Below, in pieces: positions 1 through 9,295 of a stretch of 40,037 nucleotides of DNA. Source of the DNA: JBMYTN01 sp049604415 (GTDB lineage Bacteria > Pseudomonadota > Alphaproteobacteria > Rhodospirillales > Rhodospirillaceae); contig JBMYTN010000034.1 of NCBI GenBank assembly GCA_049604415.1, positions 1 through 40,037 on the forward strand, written 5' to 3'. How positions within the stretch are numbered: position 1 is the stretch's first letter; every line of letters begins with the position of its first letter. The notes under the pieces are model-generated. The model had not been told where the DNA came from. It did not search any database and worked only from the letters and a program-made list of their open reading frames with translations. A program made the position numbers and the translations under genes.

Positions 1-3000
1 GCAGCTCAAGCGGGGGGAGTTCGGGCGGCGACAGCACGGGTGCGGTGAATGCGGTGTTCGGGTCGATGGACAGCGGCAATTCCGCGACCCAGGCGGTGCA
101 AAGCGGCCAATCGGTGCTCAGCTTCAACACAGCCGCCCAGGAAGCCGGGTCCAATGCGGGCAATCTGCTGAACGCGGTGGCCTCGGGCCGCAATGTGGAT
201 GCGGCGATCAACAATCAGGTTGGCGGCACGGCCAACAGCCAGGATGTTCAGGCGTTTTCTAAGGCGGTTGGCGACCGTCTGGCCGATGGCGGGTCGACCA
301 ATGATGCCATTGGTCAAGGCAGTCAGGCGGTGCAAACCGCGACCCAAAGCCGCCAGGAAGCCGACAATGCGGATCCAACCCTGAAGGCGGTGGCCCAAGG
401 CACCGATCCGAGCAATGGCCAGGGTGGCGAGAGCTTCAATCAGGCCTTGGGCCAAGCGCTGAACAATGGCGAAGCCCCGGCCCAGGCGGTCTCCCAAGCC
501 GAAACGGCGCAAGAGACGACCAATCAGGAACAGGCGGTCGCGGGCACCGCCGAGGCGGCGCAACCCCAAGGAACCACACCCCCAGACGGGGAACCGGCGA
601 CCGGCCCGACCGTGGTGGCGGATGCGGGCACGGCAGCCGGTGGCGCCGGTGCCGACGGGGCTCCTGTGGACGGGACCCCTGCGGATGGAACGCCGACTGA
701 CGGCACCCCTACTGACGGCACCCCAACAGATGGCACGCCCACAGACGGCACCCCGACGGATGGTACACCCGCCGACGGCACCCCTGCGGATGGCACGCCG
801 ACAGACGGGGCTCCTGTGGACGGGACCCCAGCGGATGGCCAGCCCACAGACGGCACGCCCACGGATGGCACGCCTACCGATGGCACGCCTACCGATGGCA
901 CCCCCACGGATGGTGAACCGACGGACGGAACTCCAGCCGACGGCCAGCCTACCGACGGAACACCTGCAGATGGCACCCCTGCGGATGGTACGCCCACGGA
1001 CGGCCAGCCCACCGACGGCACCCCGGCGGATGGTACGCCCACAGACGGCCAGCCGACGGATGGCACACCCACGGACGGTGAACCGACGGATGGAACCCCC
1101 GTCGACGGAGAGCCTACCGACGGCACCCCTGCAGATGGCACGCCTACCGATGGGACCCCGACGGACGGCCAGCCTACAGACGGCACCCCGACTGACGGAA
1201 CGGATCAAAACAACGGTCCTGTTGTCACCACCCTGCAGGTGAGTGATCCGCTGTCCAGCAACGGTCAGATCGGCGAAACCGGGACCGGCTTTAACACCGG
1301 AACCGGAACTGAAGCGTTCGGATTGCCGGGAACGGGGCTCAATACTGGACCGACGGATCCCACGGGACCATTACTGTCTCCTTTGAACAGTTTCGGGCCG
1401 ACCGCCGGGGGGCCTGGGACTGGACCAATCACCAACGGTCCCAGCGATTCTGACACCGACACAACCACCGTCATCTTGACCCCGGTGACCCCAGAGACCC
1501 CTGCCACTCTGTCCGTCTCCAATGACGCAGAGACCATGGCGGAAGGCGGTGCGTCGATTGGCGGCAATCTGCTGGCCAATGACAGTAGCTCGGGAACCCT
1601 CTCCATCAGCAGCCCGACCGGCAGTTTTGCTGGCTCCAATGGCGGGTTGTTCACTTTGTCCTCGGATGGCAGTTGGACCTTTGATCCGGGCCAGGATTTT
1701 GCAGCGCTGACAACCGGCGACAGCGCCCAGACCGAGATCATCGTCACCGTCAGCAGCAGCGAGGGCCTGAGCGAAGATCAGACCCTAACCATCACGGTGA
1801 CCGGTCAGGATGATGGCTCCGTGGCGGTCAATGACAGCGTGAGCGTCGCTGAAGGCGGGACCTCCACAACCTTAAACGTCCTGGCCAATGACACCGATGT
1901 GGATGGATTTGCCAGCCGGTCGGTGGAGACCTACAGCAATGATGCCGGGACGGTGGCCACGCCGGGCAACCCGATTGCAGGCAACAATGGCGGTCTGTTC
2001 AGCATAGCCGCCGATGGCACCGTTACCTTCACTGCGGGCAGTGATTTTGAAAGTCTGACAGCAGGGCAATCGGCCCAGACCTCGATTACCTATACTTTGC
2101 TCGATAACAGCGGCAATCGCAGTTCGGCGACCGTGACCGCCACGGTCACTGGAGCGTCCGATGCGTCCGTGGCGGTGGCCGATAGCCTGTCCGTCAGCGA
2201 AGGCGGTACATCGGTCAATGTGGTCAATGTGTTCACCAATGATACCGATCCGGATGGCACCACCAGCCACACCCTGGCCTCCTACACCAATGGGACATCG
2301 ACGGCGACGGTGGCCGGGACGATCATTGCGGGCAGCAATGGCGGGGCGTTCTCCATTGATGCCAGCGGCAATGTGATCTTTGACTCTGGCCTTGATTTTG
2401 AGACCTTGACGGCGGGTCAGACCGCGCAGACGTCGATCACCTATACTCTGATTGATGATGCGGGCAATCAGAGTGCGGCGACGGTGACCGCAACGGTCAA
2501 TGGGGTCAATAGTGCCACGGTGGCAGTGGATGACGTGCTGTCGGTCAACGAAGACAGCACCTCCACCGGTGTTTTGAATGTTTTCGACAATGACATCGAT
2601 TTCGACGGGTCCTCCGGTCGCAGCATTGTCTCCTACACCAATGGTCTGACCACGACGAGCGCTGTTGGCACCGCGATCGCGGGCAGCAATGGCGGCCTGT
2701 TCACCATTACAGCCGCAGGCTTGGTGACCTTCGACACCAACGCCGAGTTTGACAGCCTTCCGGCGGGACAAACCTTCGAAACCGCCATCACCTATACGAT
2801 GACCGATGACTCCGGCATTGAAAGCGCGGCCATTGTCACGGCAACGGTGACCGGTGTCGACGATCCGGTTGTGGCCGTCGGGGATGTGTTTTTTATCACC
2901 GAGGATTTAGGCAGCGGTGTCATCGGCAATGTGCTGACCAATGACACCGATCCCGATGGCATCGCTGGATCAACGGTGACCAGCTACACCAATGGTGGTG

Positions 3001-4832
3001 GGTCGGCCTTGGCAGGGTTTGATATTGCCGGAGACAATGGCGGCATCTTTAACATTGCGGCTGATGGCAGCGTCACCTTCAACACCAATGGTGAATTTGA
3101 TCGCCTGCTGCCCAACACTTCGGAACCGAGCAATGTGACCTATACGGTCACCGATGCGAATGGCAACACCTCCACCGCCACCGTGTCTGTCACGATTTCC
3201 GGGGTCAATGACGCGCCGACCACCACTGGCAATCATGCCTTGGGCACCTTCACCAAAACCACTACGACAACCACCTTCCAGATCACCGAAGCCCAGTTGC
3301 TGGCCAATTTCAGCGATGCGGAAAACGATACCCTCTCGGTGCAAAACCTGTCCCTGGCGACCGGGTCGACGGGATTGGGAACAATCAATCAAACCAGCGC
3401 AACCACCTGGGACTATACCCCGGTGGGTGGGGCCGATGCGTCGGTGTCTTTCACCTATGATGTCTCCGATGGCACCACGACCACCCAGGGCACGGCATCG
3501 GTCAACCAAACCACCACGGCAGCGGCGGTTACGTCTCTGGTCGCAGAGGCCGGATTGCGCGGGGATGTCACCGGCAGCCAAAACATGACCGACTTCACCA
3601 TCGAGTTTTGGATGCGACCCAATGCAGTTCCCACATCACATGCTAATCTTCTGACGTTTACGGATGGTGCCAACCATAATTATAATTTGACGTATAGAAC
3701 CAACGGTGCCTTATTTTCGCAGATTAGCGATGGGGGTGGGAATACGCACCAGGGCACCATTACTACGATGACGGATACCAATACTTGGTACCATGTGGCT
3801 ATTCGGTTCGATTCTGCGAATCTGGGACATTTCGATACCTTCATCAATGGTGTGGAAGAAAACGTTGCCAACGGGTCCAGCGGTTCGACCAACCCCTATT
3901 CCAGCTTTACTGGAAATCTTGCGATTAACCTGTTCGCCGGCGCAAATTCGGCTGAAATTGACATTGCTGAGCTGAGGATCTGGAACGACCAGCGTACCAA
4001 CACGGAAATCACCGATAACAAAGATATCCAGATCGATGAGAACAGCGCTGGGTTGGTGGCATATTATCGGTTTGCTGGTGGCGATAGCTCAACGACAAGC
4101 AATCTGGCGACATCGTCATACGGAAGTATGAACTTTACGGCTGATAGTGGCGGCGGACCTTGGTTGGCCACTATGCCCGCCAATGACGGTCCGACCCTAA
4201 AGTTCCGCGATCCCTTGGTGTTTGATTTGGATCGGGATGGTCTGGAGTTGCTCGGTTTGGAGGCGGGCGTCCAATTTGATATGAATGGCGATGGGGAGGC
4301 GACCCCGACCGGCTGGTTCGGCCCCAATGAAGGCCTGCTGGTCTCCGACCTCAACCAAAACGGCAGAATCGACTCCTTGATGGAGGTGATTTCCCCGGCC
4401 TTCAATCCGGACGGTCGCAATGATGCCGCGCTCGCGCAGAGCATTGAGGTGCTCGCCCTGTATGACGACGATGCCAATGGTCTGATTGATGCGGCGGATG
4501 CGATCTTCGCCAGCTTGTCGATTTGGCAAGACGCCAATTCCAACGGGGTGACCGATGACGGCGAGCTGTTGTCGCTGGAGTCGATTGGCCTGACGGAAAT
4601 CGGGTTGCCGACTCAAGAAGAGAAGGCGGCGCAAACCCCCGAAACCGATACAAATGGCAATGTGGTTGAACTTCAGGGCACAGCTGACACCGAAGAGGGT
4701 GACGCGTTATACTGGTATCAGGTGGCTTTTGTCGCGGGATCCGAGAGCTCAGACCAAGAAGGCTATACATCTTCCGGCGGAAATGACCAAAACAGTGTAG
4801 TTGAGGATCAACTTTCAACAATTTCAGTATAG
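1..4832 (+). CDS. Giant repetitive secreted/surface protein, 5'-truncated by the window edge
   Basis: The reading frame is open from the first bases, with a Ser/Gly-rich sequence before the GTG at 45, so the true start lies upstream. Numbering from that GTG gives 1595 residues. Residues 1-200 are rich in Gln, Asn, Ala and Gly. Residues 204-383 are 36 tandem pentapeptides of the form DG(T/Q/E/A)P(T/A/V). From about 490 to 1060 there are about five cadherin-like modules of 100-118 residues, each opening with VAV-D-SVSV-EGG and carrying LANDTD-DG. A sixth, divergent module follows. Residues about 1184-1350 resemble a LamG/concanavalin-like fold (IEFWMRP, WYHVAIRFD, ELRIWNDQR). The C-terminus has Asp-rich calcium-binding-like motifs (DLDRDGLELLGL, DLNQNGRIDS, DDDANGLIDAAD) typical of the tails of large RTX-like adhesins. 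I infer a cell-surface or type I-secreted adhesin. No clear GGxGxD nonapeptide array is visible. Confidence 0.85.
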   Translation, partial: SSSGGSSGGDSTGAVNAVFGSMDSGNSATQAVQSGQSVLSFNTAAQEAGSNAGNLLNAVASGRNVDAAINNQVGGTANSQDVQAFSKAVGDRLADGGSTNDAIGQGSQAVQTATQSRQEADNADPTLKAVAQGTDPSNGQGGESFNQALGQALNNGEAPAQAVSQAETAQETTNQEQAVAGTAEAAQPQGTTPPDGEPATGPTVVADAGTAAGGAGADGAPVDGTPADGTPTDGTPTDGTPTDGTPTDGTPTDGTPADGTPADGTPTDGAPVDGTPADGQPTDGTPTDGTPTDGTPTDGTPTDGEPTDGTPADGQPTDGTPADGTPADGTPTDGQPTDGTPADGTPTDGQPTDGTPTDGEPTDGTPVDGEPTDGTPADGTPTDGTPTDGQPTDGTPTDGTDQNNGPVVTTLQVSDPLSSNGQIGETGTGFNTGTGTEAFGLPGTGLNTGPTDPTGPLLSPLNSFGPTAGGPGTGPITNGPSDSDTDTTTVILTPVTPETPATLSVSNDAETMAEGGASIGGNLLANDSSSGTLSISSPTGSFAGSNGGLFTLSSDGSWTFDPGQDFAALTTGDSAQTEIIVTVSSSEGLSEDQTLTITVTGQDDGSVAVNDSVSVAEGGTSTTLNVLANDTDVDGFASRSVETYSNDAGTVATPGNPIAGNNGGLFSIAADGTVTFTAGSDFESLTAGQSAQTSITYTLLDNSGNRSSATVTATVTGASDASVAVADSLSVSEGGTSVNVVNVFTNDTDPDGTTSHTLASYTNGTSTATVAGTIIAGSNGGAFSIDASGNVIFDSGLDFETLTAGQTAQTSITYTLIDDAGNQSAATVTATVNGVNSATVAVDDVLSVNEDSTSTGVLNVFDNDIDFDGSSGRSIVSYTNGLTTTSAVGTAIAGSNGGLFTITAAGLVTFDTNAEFDSLPAGQTFETAITYTMTDDSGIESAAIVTATVTGVDDPVVAVGDVFFITEDLGSGVIGNVLTNDTDPDGIAGSTVTSYTNGGGSALAGFDIAGDNGGIFNIAADGSVTFNTNGEFDRLLPNTSEPSNVTYTVTDANGNTSTATVSVTISGVNDAPTTTGNHALGTFTKTTTTTTFQITEAQLLANFSDAENDTLSVQNLSLATGSTGLGTINQTSATTWDYTPVGGADASVSFTYDVSDGTTTTQGTASVNQTTTAAAVTSLVAEAGLRGDVTGSQNMTDFTIEFWMRPNAVPTSHANLLTFTDGANHNYNLTYRTNGALFSQISDGGGNTHQGTITTMTDTNTWYHVAIRFDSANLGHFDTFINGVEENVANGSSGSTNPYSSFTGNLAINLFAGANSAEIDIAELRIWNDQRTNTEITDNKDIQIDENSAGLVAYYRFAGGDSSTTSNLATSSYGSMNFTADSGGGPWLATMPANDGPTLKFRDPLVFDLDRDGLELLGLEAGVQFDMNGDGEATPTGWFGPNEGLLVSDLNQNGRIDSLMEVISPAFNPDGRNDAALAQSIEVLALYDDDANGLIDAADAIFASLSIWQDANSNGVTDDGELLSLESIGLTEIGLPTQEEKAAQTPETDTNGNVVELQGTADTEEGDALYWYQVAFVAGSESSDQEGYTSSGGNDQNSVVEDQLSTISV
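654..1193 (+). repeat. 36 tandem copies of a 15-bp coding repeat
   Basis: Exactly 540 bases divide into 36 in-frame 15-bp units encoding DGxPx. Third positions vary (gac/gat, ggc/gga/ggg, acc/acg/aca), so the peptide is far more conserved than the DNA. This suggests an old array under selection for its peptide, although recent duplications are visible around 865-900. Long open frames on the opposite strand are by-products of the repeat. Confidence 0.95.
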
Positions 4833-4871
4833 TATCCCCATGGTCTATCGGATGGTCGGGAGAGGCACCGC

Positions 4872-7800
4872 ATGGCGCAGCCACGCAGTTTGAGCAAATG
4901 GCAGAGATTTCTGCTGATCCTTTTGGTTTTGGGTGTGATTGGTACCGTGCTGTCCTTGTTGGCTCGGCAAATTTTTGTCAGCCAAAGTGACTCCGACTAC
5001 GTCCATATTGCTCTGATCGCGCCCCTGTCTGGACCTGACCGTGCTTTTGGCGAGGAATTGCAGCGCGGGGCCGAACTCGCCGCAGAGCGCCTGAATGAAA
5101 TCGGCGGGGTGGTTGGATCCCCGGTCAAAATCGTGCCCTTCGACACCGGACCAGTGGGCCGGGCCGGTGGCGATGTCGCCGAAGCGGTGGCTCTGGCCGC
5201 TGCGGATCCGCAAGTCTTTGCCGCCATTGGGCCTTGGGCCGGTGATCAGGCCGATCAAGCCCGGGCTGCCCTGGAAGAGGCCGGTTTGGTCGGGCTGTCA
5301 CCGCAACCCTTCAGCACGGCGGTGGAGCCCGGGGAATACAGCTTCTCCAAGTCGATTGGCCTGCCCGGGGTGGATGAAGCTCGCTTCCTGGCCAATTATT
5401 CGCGCAATGTGGAAGAAAACATCTTCCTGACCATCATTTCCCAGCCGAATTACCTGCAAGAGGAGCTGATCAAGCCCTTTGCCGGGGTCTATGAGCGCTT
5501 TGGCACCCCGGTGCGCGGCACATTGACCCTCTCGCCCGACCCTGAGGGCCTGGACAACCGTATCGACCGCATGCTGGAGCGGATTGAAGCCAAAGCCGAC
5601 AGCGGTGCCTTGCTGTTGGCCCTGGAGCCCGATCTTGGCGCTCGGTTCTTGGCCAAGCTGCGGGCCAAGCGCATGACCAATGCGGTGGTGGCGCCGTCAA
5701 CCTATGCCACTACCGCCTTTACCGAGGCTCTGATTGCCCATGCCGGGGATCCCCTGCTGGCGACGGATTATGCCAATGATGTGCTGGTGTCCTCGCCGCT
5801 GCTGCTGGATATCGCCAGCCAAACCGCCCAATCGGTGAAGGCGGCCTATCAGGAAAGCTTTGGCGATGCGCCCGATTGGATCGCCACCTTTGGCTATGAG
5901 GTGTCCTCCCTGTTGGCCAAAACCCTGGCCGAAGTCCGCCCGGAAGGCGGTGGCGGCGAAACCGCTGGCCTACGCGGGCGGATCCGGGAACAGCTGACCA
6001 GCTACGACTCCCCGGAAGATGCGGTGGACAGCCTGTCCGGCCCGGTTTGGTTCAACAGCCGGGGCGAAGCGAAAAAGCCGGTGCGCATTGGTCGTTATAA
6101 TGGCCTGGATCTGGTTGCCGCCCTGACCCAGCTGCAGCCCATCGAGCGTCGCGGCGATATTGACTATATCGAAGAGCTGAAAGAAGGCCGCCTGCTCTAT
6201 GTGAACGATCGGTTCATGTATCGCACCAATGTCGTCTATACCGGCATCACCTTGCACAATATTGAAGAGGTCGATGCGGATGCCGGGACGGTGGTGCTCG
6301 ATTTCTCCATGTGGTTCCGCTATCGCGGCAATTTCTCTCCGGAAACCGTAACCTTCCTGAATGTCGCCGATGGCGCTGTCTCCGTTGGGCCGGATGCCGA
6401 TGACGGGGAAGAGGGCCAGCCACCGGCAGCCCAGCCGCGAACCACACCGACCCAATCGGTGACCCTGGAGGTGCTGGAGACCGATGGCGATGATTCCTAT
6501 GCGCTCTATCGGGTCAAAGCACCGTTCTTTATGGATTTCCGGGACACTCGGGAGCGCTATGGCGTGCGCTTGGCAGGCGTGTCCATGCGCCATGCGTCCT
6601 TGGATCGCAACAATCTGCTTTATGTTGGCGATGTGCTCGGCATGGGGCTGGGGGAAAGCGAAAGCCTGGCCGAAACCCTGCGCGAGGACCGCATTCTCGC
6701 CCCGGGCATCGACTGGACCATCGACAGCGCCTGGTTCTCCCAGGAAATGTTCCTGGATTCCACCTTCGGCAAGCCAACCTATGTCGGCTATGGCGCGTCG
6801 CAGCCGATCTTTTCCCGGATCGAACTTGGCGTGTTGCTGGATCGGGGCGAGTTCGATCTGATCTCGCTGATCCCCAATGAGTATTTCATCTATTTGCTGG
6901 TGTTCTCGGTGCTCGGCGCGATCTTTGCCGTCGCCATGGATCACCGCAAATGGGGCCGTTATTGGTATGTGCAATCCTTCGGCTTGCGGCTGGTGTTTTG
7001 GCCGGGGATGCTGCTGGCGGCGGGTGGCGTTGTGCTGGAATTCGCCAATGAACGCCTGGAGCCCGCCCAGATGGATCTGCTGGTCCAGATCTATAAGTCG
7101 CTGTGGTGGCTGGTTCCGGCCCGATTGGCGGGCATTGCCATGGAGCGGTTTGTTTGGTGGCCGATTGAAAACCGCACCAAGCGGGCGATTCCCAATCTGA
7201 TTCGGTTGTTTGCCCAGTTCGTGTTCTACACCCTGGCGGTGTTTGGCATCATCGCCTTTGTCTATGACCAGAAGCTGACCAGCCTGCTGGCCACCGGGGG
7301 TCTGTTGACCATGATCGTTGGTCTGGCGATCCAGGCCAACATTTCCAACGTCTTCTCCGGGATTTTCCTCAACGTTGAGCGGCCTTTCGGCATTGGCGAC
7401 TGGATCCAAATCGATGACAGCCAAGAGGGTGTGGTCACCGATATGACCTGGCGGACCACCCGGATCCGGACCCGCGCCGGGTATACCTTGAGCATTCCAA
7501 ACGGTCAGGTCTCCGATGCCCGGATCAACAATTACAGTGCGGATAAACAAACCCGGATCGAGGTCGAGTTCAAACTGCGCCCGGATGCGGATCCCCGTAT
7601 TGTTAATCCGCTGATCGAAGAGGCCTTGCCACAAATCGAGGGTGTCTCACCGGATCCCGTTGCCAATGTCCGCTTCATCGGGTTGACCTTTGAGTATGAC
7701 TGGCTGGCGCTTTATGAGGTGCAGTTCTGGATCAAGGATTACGGCAATCTGGAAGACATCCAAGAGGCCGTGATCACCCATGTGTTGGAAGTATTGCAGC

Positions 7801-7943
7801 AACATGGCGTGACCCCATGGACGCCGCCGAAGGATCGTTCCGGTATCCTGGCAGGTCCAGGGGGGCGTGGGCCGGATAAAGACAGTCTGAATTTGCGGCC
7901 CGAGCGCGAGGCTTTGCCGGGACCGAGCTCTTCTGGCGTTTGA
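4872..7943 (+). CDS. Periplasmic-binding domain fused to a pLGIC-ectodomain-like region and an MscS channel
   Basis: A 1023-residue membrane protein whose ATG follows a GGGAGAGG ribosome-binding site, 39 bases after the adhesin stop, so the two may be cotranscribed. Residues about 12-35 are an N-terminal membrane anchor or signal. Residues about 38-430 resemble type I periplasmic binding proteins of the LivJ class (ALIAPLSGPDRAFGEEL, AAIGPWAGDQ). Residues about 438-668 recall the extracellular domain of Cys/Pro-loop ligand-gated channels: TGITLHNIEEVD followed by LDFSMWFRYRG, and a pre-membrane FSRIELGVLLDR. Residues about 669-800 contain four or five hydrophobic segments. Residues about 806-840 are the MscS pore helix and entry (GLAIQANISNVFSG, ERPFGIGDWIQID), followed by the MscS beta and alpha-beta domains. 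The MscS and binding-protein assignments are firm; the middle domain is an inference. A ligand-controlled MscS-type channel is the likely role; the ligand is unknown. Confidence 0.85.
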   Translation: MAQPRSLSKWQRFLLILLVLGVIGTVLSLLARQIFVSQSDSDYVHIALIAPLSGPDRAFGEELQRGAELAAERLNEIGGVVGSPVKIVPFDTGPVGRAGGDVAEAVALAAADPQVFAAIGPWAGDQADQARAALEEAGLVGLSPQPFSTAVEPGEYSFSKSIGLPGVDEARFLANYSRNVEENIFLTIISQPNYLQEELIKPFAGVYERFGTPVRGTLTLSPDPEGLDNRIDRMLERIEAKADSGALLLALEPDLGARFLAKLRAKRMTNAVVAPSTYATTAFTEALIAHAGDPLLATDYANDVLVSSPLLLDIASQTAQSVKAAYQESFGDAPDWIATFGYEVSSLLAKTLAEVRPEGGGGETAGLRGRIREQLTSYDSPEDAVDSLSGPVWFNSRGEAKKPVRIGRYNGLDLVAALTQLQPIERRGDIDYIEELKEGRLLYVNDRFMYRTNVVYTGITLHNIEEVDADAGTVVLDFSMWFRYRGNFSPETVTFLNVADGAVSVGPDADDGEEGQPPAAQPRTTPTQSVTLEVLETDGDDSYALYRVKAPFFMDFRDTRERYGVRLAGVSMRHASLDRNNLLYVGDVLGMGLGESESLAETLREDRILAPGIDWTIDSAWFSQEMFLDSTFGKPTYVGYGASQPIFSRIELGVLLDRGEFDLISLIPNEYFIYLLVFSVLGAIFAVAMDHRKWGRYWYVQSFGLRLVFWPGMLLAAGGVVLEFANERLEPAQMDLLVQIYKSLWWLVPARLAGIAMERFVWWPIENRTKRAIPNLIRLFAQFVFYTLAVFGIIAFVYDQKLTSLLATGGLLTMIVGLAIQANISNVFSGIFLNVERPFGIGDWIQIDDSQEGVVTDMTWRTTRIRTRAGYTLSIPNGQVSDARINNYSADKQTRIEVEFKLRPDADPRIVNPLIEEALPQIEGVSPDPVANVRFIGLTFEYDWLALYEVQFWIKDYGNLEDIQEAVITHVLEVLQQHGVTPWTPPKDRSGILAGPGGRGPDKDSLNLRPEREALPGPSSSGV

Positions 7944-8002
7944 ACTCCTTTGCGAACATGTATTTGGCCCGGTTCAATCCGTTCAATGTTGTCCAGTCCA
8001 AG

Positions 8003-8038
8003 CCGAACACCCCGAAATGAAATCCGAAGTGTGTTCGG
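8003..8038. terminator. Inverted repeat between convergent genes
   Basis: CCGAACAC at 8003-8010 pairs perfectly with GTGTTCGG at 8031-8038 across a 20-nt loop. A separate 14-bp perfect palindrome, TGGGCGGCCGCCCA, lies at 8081-8094. Both sit in the 158-bp gap between the channel gene (plus strand) and the OmpA-like gene (minus strand), where a bidirectional terminator is expected. Neither has a strong T-run, so termination is only suggested. Confidence 0.35.
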
Positions 8039-8101
8039 AACGCCAAGCATTGTGAGCGGTGTCGGTACCGTTGGTATTCTTGGGCGGCCGCCCACCCTCT
8101 G

Positions 8102-9241
8102 TTATCGGATGCGCCGAATGGCACTGTCCAATGTGGAAACAAGTTTTGCGTGATCGCATTTGGTTTGACCATCCAATACAGGATAAATTTCAACGCGGCG
8201 CTCTTGTGCGATCATTGCCTCCCATTGCTCCGGCTTTCGAATTCCAGACGAAACAGCTTTTGAATAGTACTGATCCCAACGGGCCAAGGTATCTTCCGTT
8301 ATTTTACTTCCATATTTATCGTAGATTATGTTGGACCGACCGCGACCAACCCCTGAGGCGGTCATGCACTCATACGGAACGCCTCTGCTGGCCAAGTAAT
8401 AGGTCACGGATGTCGCGCGCTCTGTTGAGAGCAATAAATTTCCATCTTGTCCTTCCTTTGTTGGCTTCGGCTCCGGGGAAGCCAACCCAACCACATTCAG
8501 ATGGTTGGCATCCGTGGCGATTACTTTACTTTGAATTTGAATGAGGCTGACATTTATAAGGTCTTTCCCGATCGCCGTGAGTTCGGCGCTATTTCTCTTG
8601 AATAGCGATGAGTTGGCGCCCTTGGTCCGCAGCGCAATGGCCTCGGGGGGAACCCATGGACCTGGGTCCAAAGACACAATTTTGGCCTCTAGTGCCGCAA
8701 TCTTTTCGTCTTGTTCGTCAAGTTGCTTTTCGAAACCCTTCTTGTCCTGGCACCGAAGACGAAGCCGTTTTTGGAGTGCATCGATAAAGGACTGAGCAGA
8801 TCCGTCGGTTCGAAACTCCCCTAATCGAATCCGCTGGCCTTCACAGTCCTCGACGATCACTGTTTGATTATAAAACTCGCTTGCTTTGTCGGCGTCAGAG
8901 GTCCCATGGGTGACCGAGGTGGTTTCCGTTTCAGAGTCCGCCTTTGCTTCATCGATCTCATTACAAAACGCGCGGGTGATGCGGTCTAGGTCTTTCATAA
9001 ACCCTGCCAGATTGGGCGTAGAGATGGTTTCCAACTGAGCAAGAACGGACCCGTCACACCCCTGAACTGATATTGTTTCGGTTTGGTCGACCCCGGTCTC
9101 CGGTGTTTCAGTTACGGGGATCGCGTAAGAGATCGCCAAGACGATAATCATCACCGCCAGGAAACCCAGGATCAGATCCGTTCCGGGGGCGAAGTCATCG
9201 CTATCGCCATCGAGAGCCGTGTGGCGCAGTCTTCGGGACAT
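8102..9241 (-). CDS. MotB/ZorB-like protein with C-terminal OmpA-family domain
   Basis: 379 residues with the layout of stator B-subunits. There is a short charged cytoplasmic N-terminus, then one membrane helix at about 22-43 (TDLILGFLAVMIIVLAISYA) with an Asp at position 22 at its cytoplasmic end, the place of the ion-carrying Asp in MotB and ZorB. A coiled-coil stalk lies at about 165-205, and an OmpA-like peptidoglycan-binding domain at about 225-365 (NLLLSTERATSVTYYL, SGVGRGR, RRVEIYPV). The usual GHTD loop reads GLASPEP, so the peptidoglycan contacts may be altered. It is the last gene of the minus-strand operon, 54 bases after its MotA-like partner. It most likely forms the periplasmic anchor and proton path of an ion-driven motor. 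Flagellar MotB and TolR are less likely given the partner and context. Confidence 0.75.
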   Translation of the reverse strand: MSRRLRHTALDGDSDDFAPGTDLILGFLAVMIIVLAISYAIPVTETPETGVDQTETISVQGCDGSVLAQLETISTPNLAGFMKDLDRITRAFCNEIDEAKADSETETTSVTHGTSDADKASEFYNQTVIVEDCEGQRIRLGEFRTDGSAQSFIDALQKRLRLRCQDKKGFEKQLDEQDEKIAALEAKIVSLDPGPWVPPEAIALRTKGANSSLFKRNSAELTAIGKDLINVSLIQIQSKVIATDANHLNVVGLASPEPKPTKEGQDGNLLLSTERATSVTYYLASRGVPYECMTASGVGRGRSNIIYDKYGSKITEDTLARWDQYYSKAVSSGIRKPEQWEAMIAQERRVEIYPVLDGQTKCDHAKLVSTLDSAIRRIR

Positions 9242-9295
9242 GATGGGAAAAGTCCTTCTGATGTCGGGTCGATAGGGGTCTCAAGGGGTTGGCGA

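Noticed and set aside
654..1193. CRISPR-like array
   Set aside because: Units are contiguous 15-bp coding repeats without spacers and stay in frame.
6..1208. 400-codon minus-strand frame across the tandem repeat
   Set aside because: It is opposite the DGxPx array, its Arg/Gly/Ala composition is what the repeat gives in another frame, and the plus-strand product has convincing domains on either side.
5970..7634. 554-codon minus-strand frame inside the MscS fusion gene
   Set aside because: It lies wholly antisense to a gene with clear binding-protein and MscS motifs, in GC-rich DNA where such shadows are common, and has no ribosome-binding site or recognisable domain.
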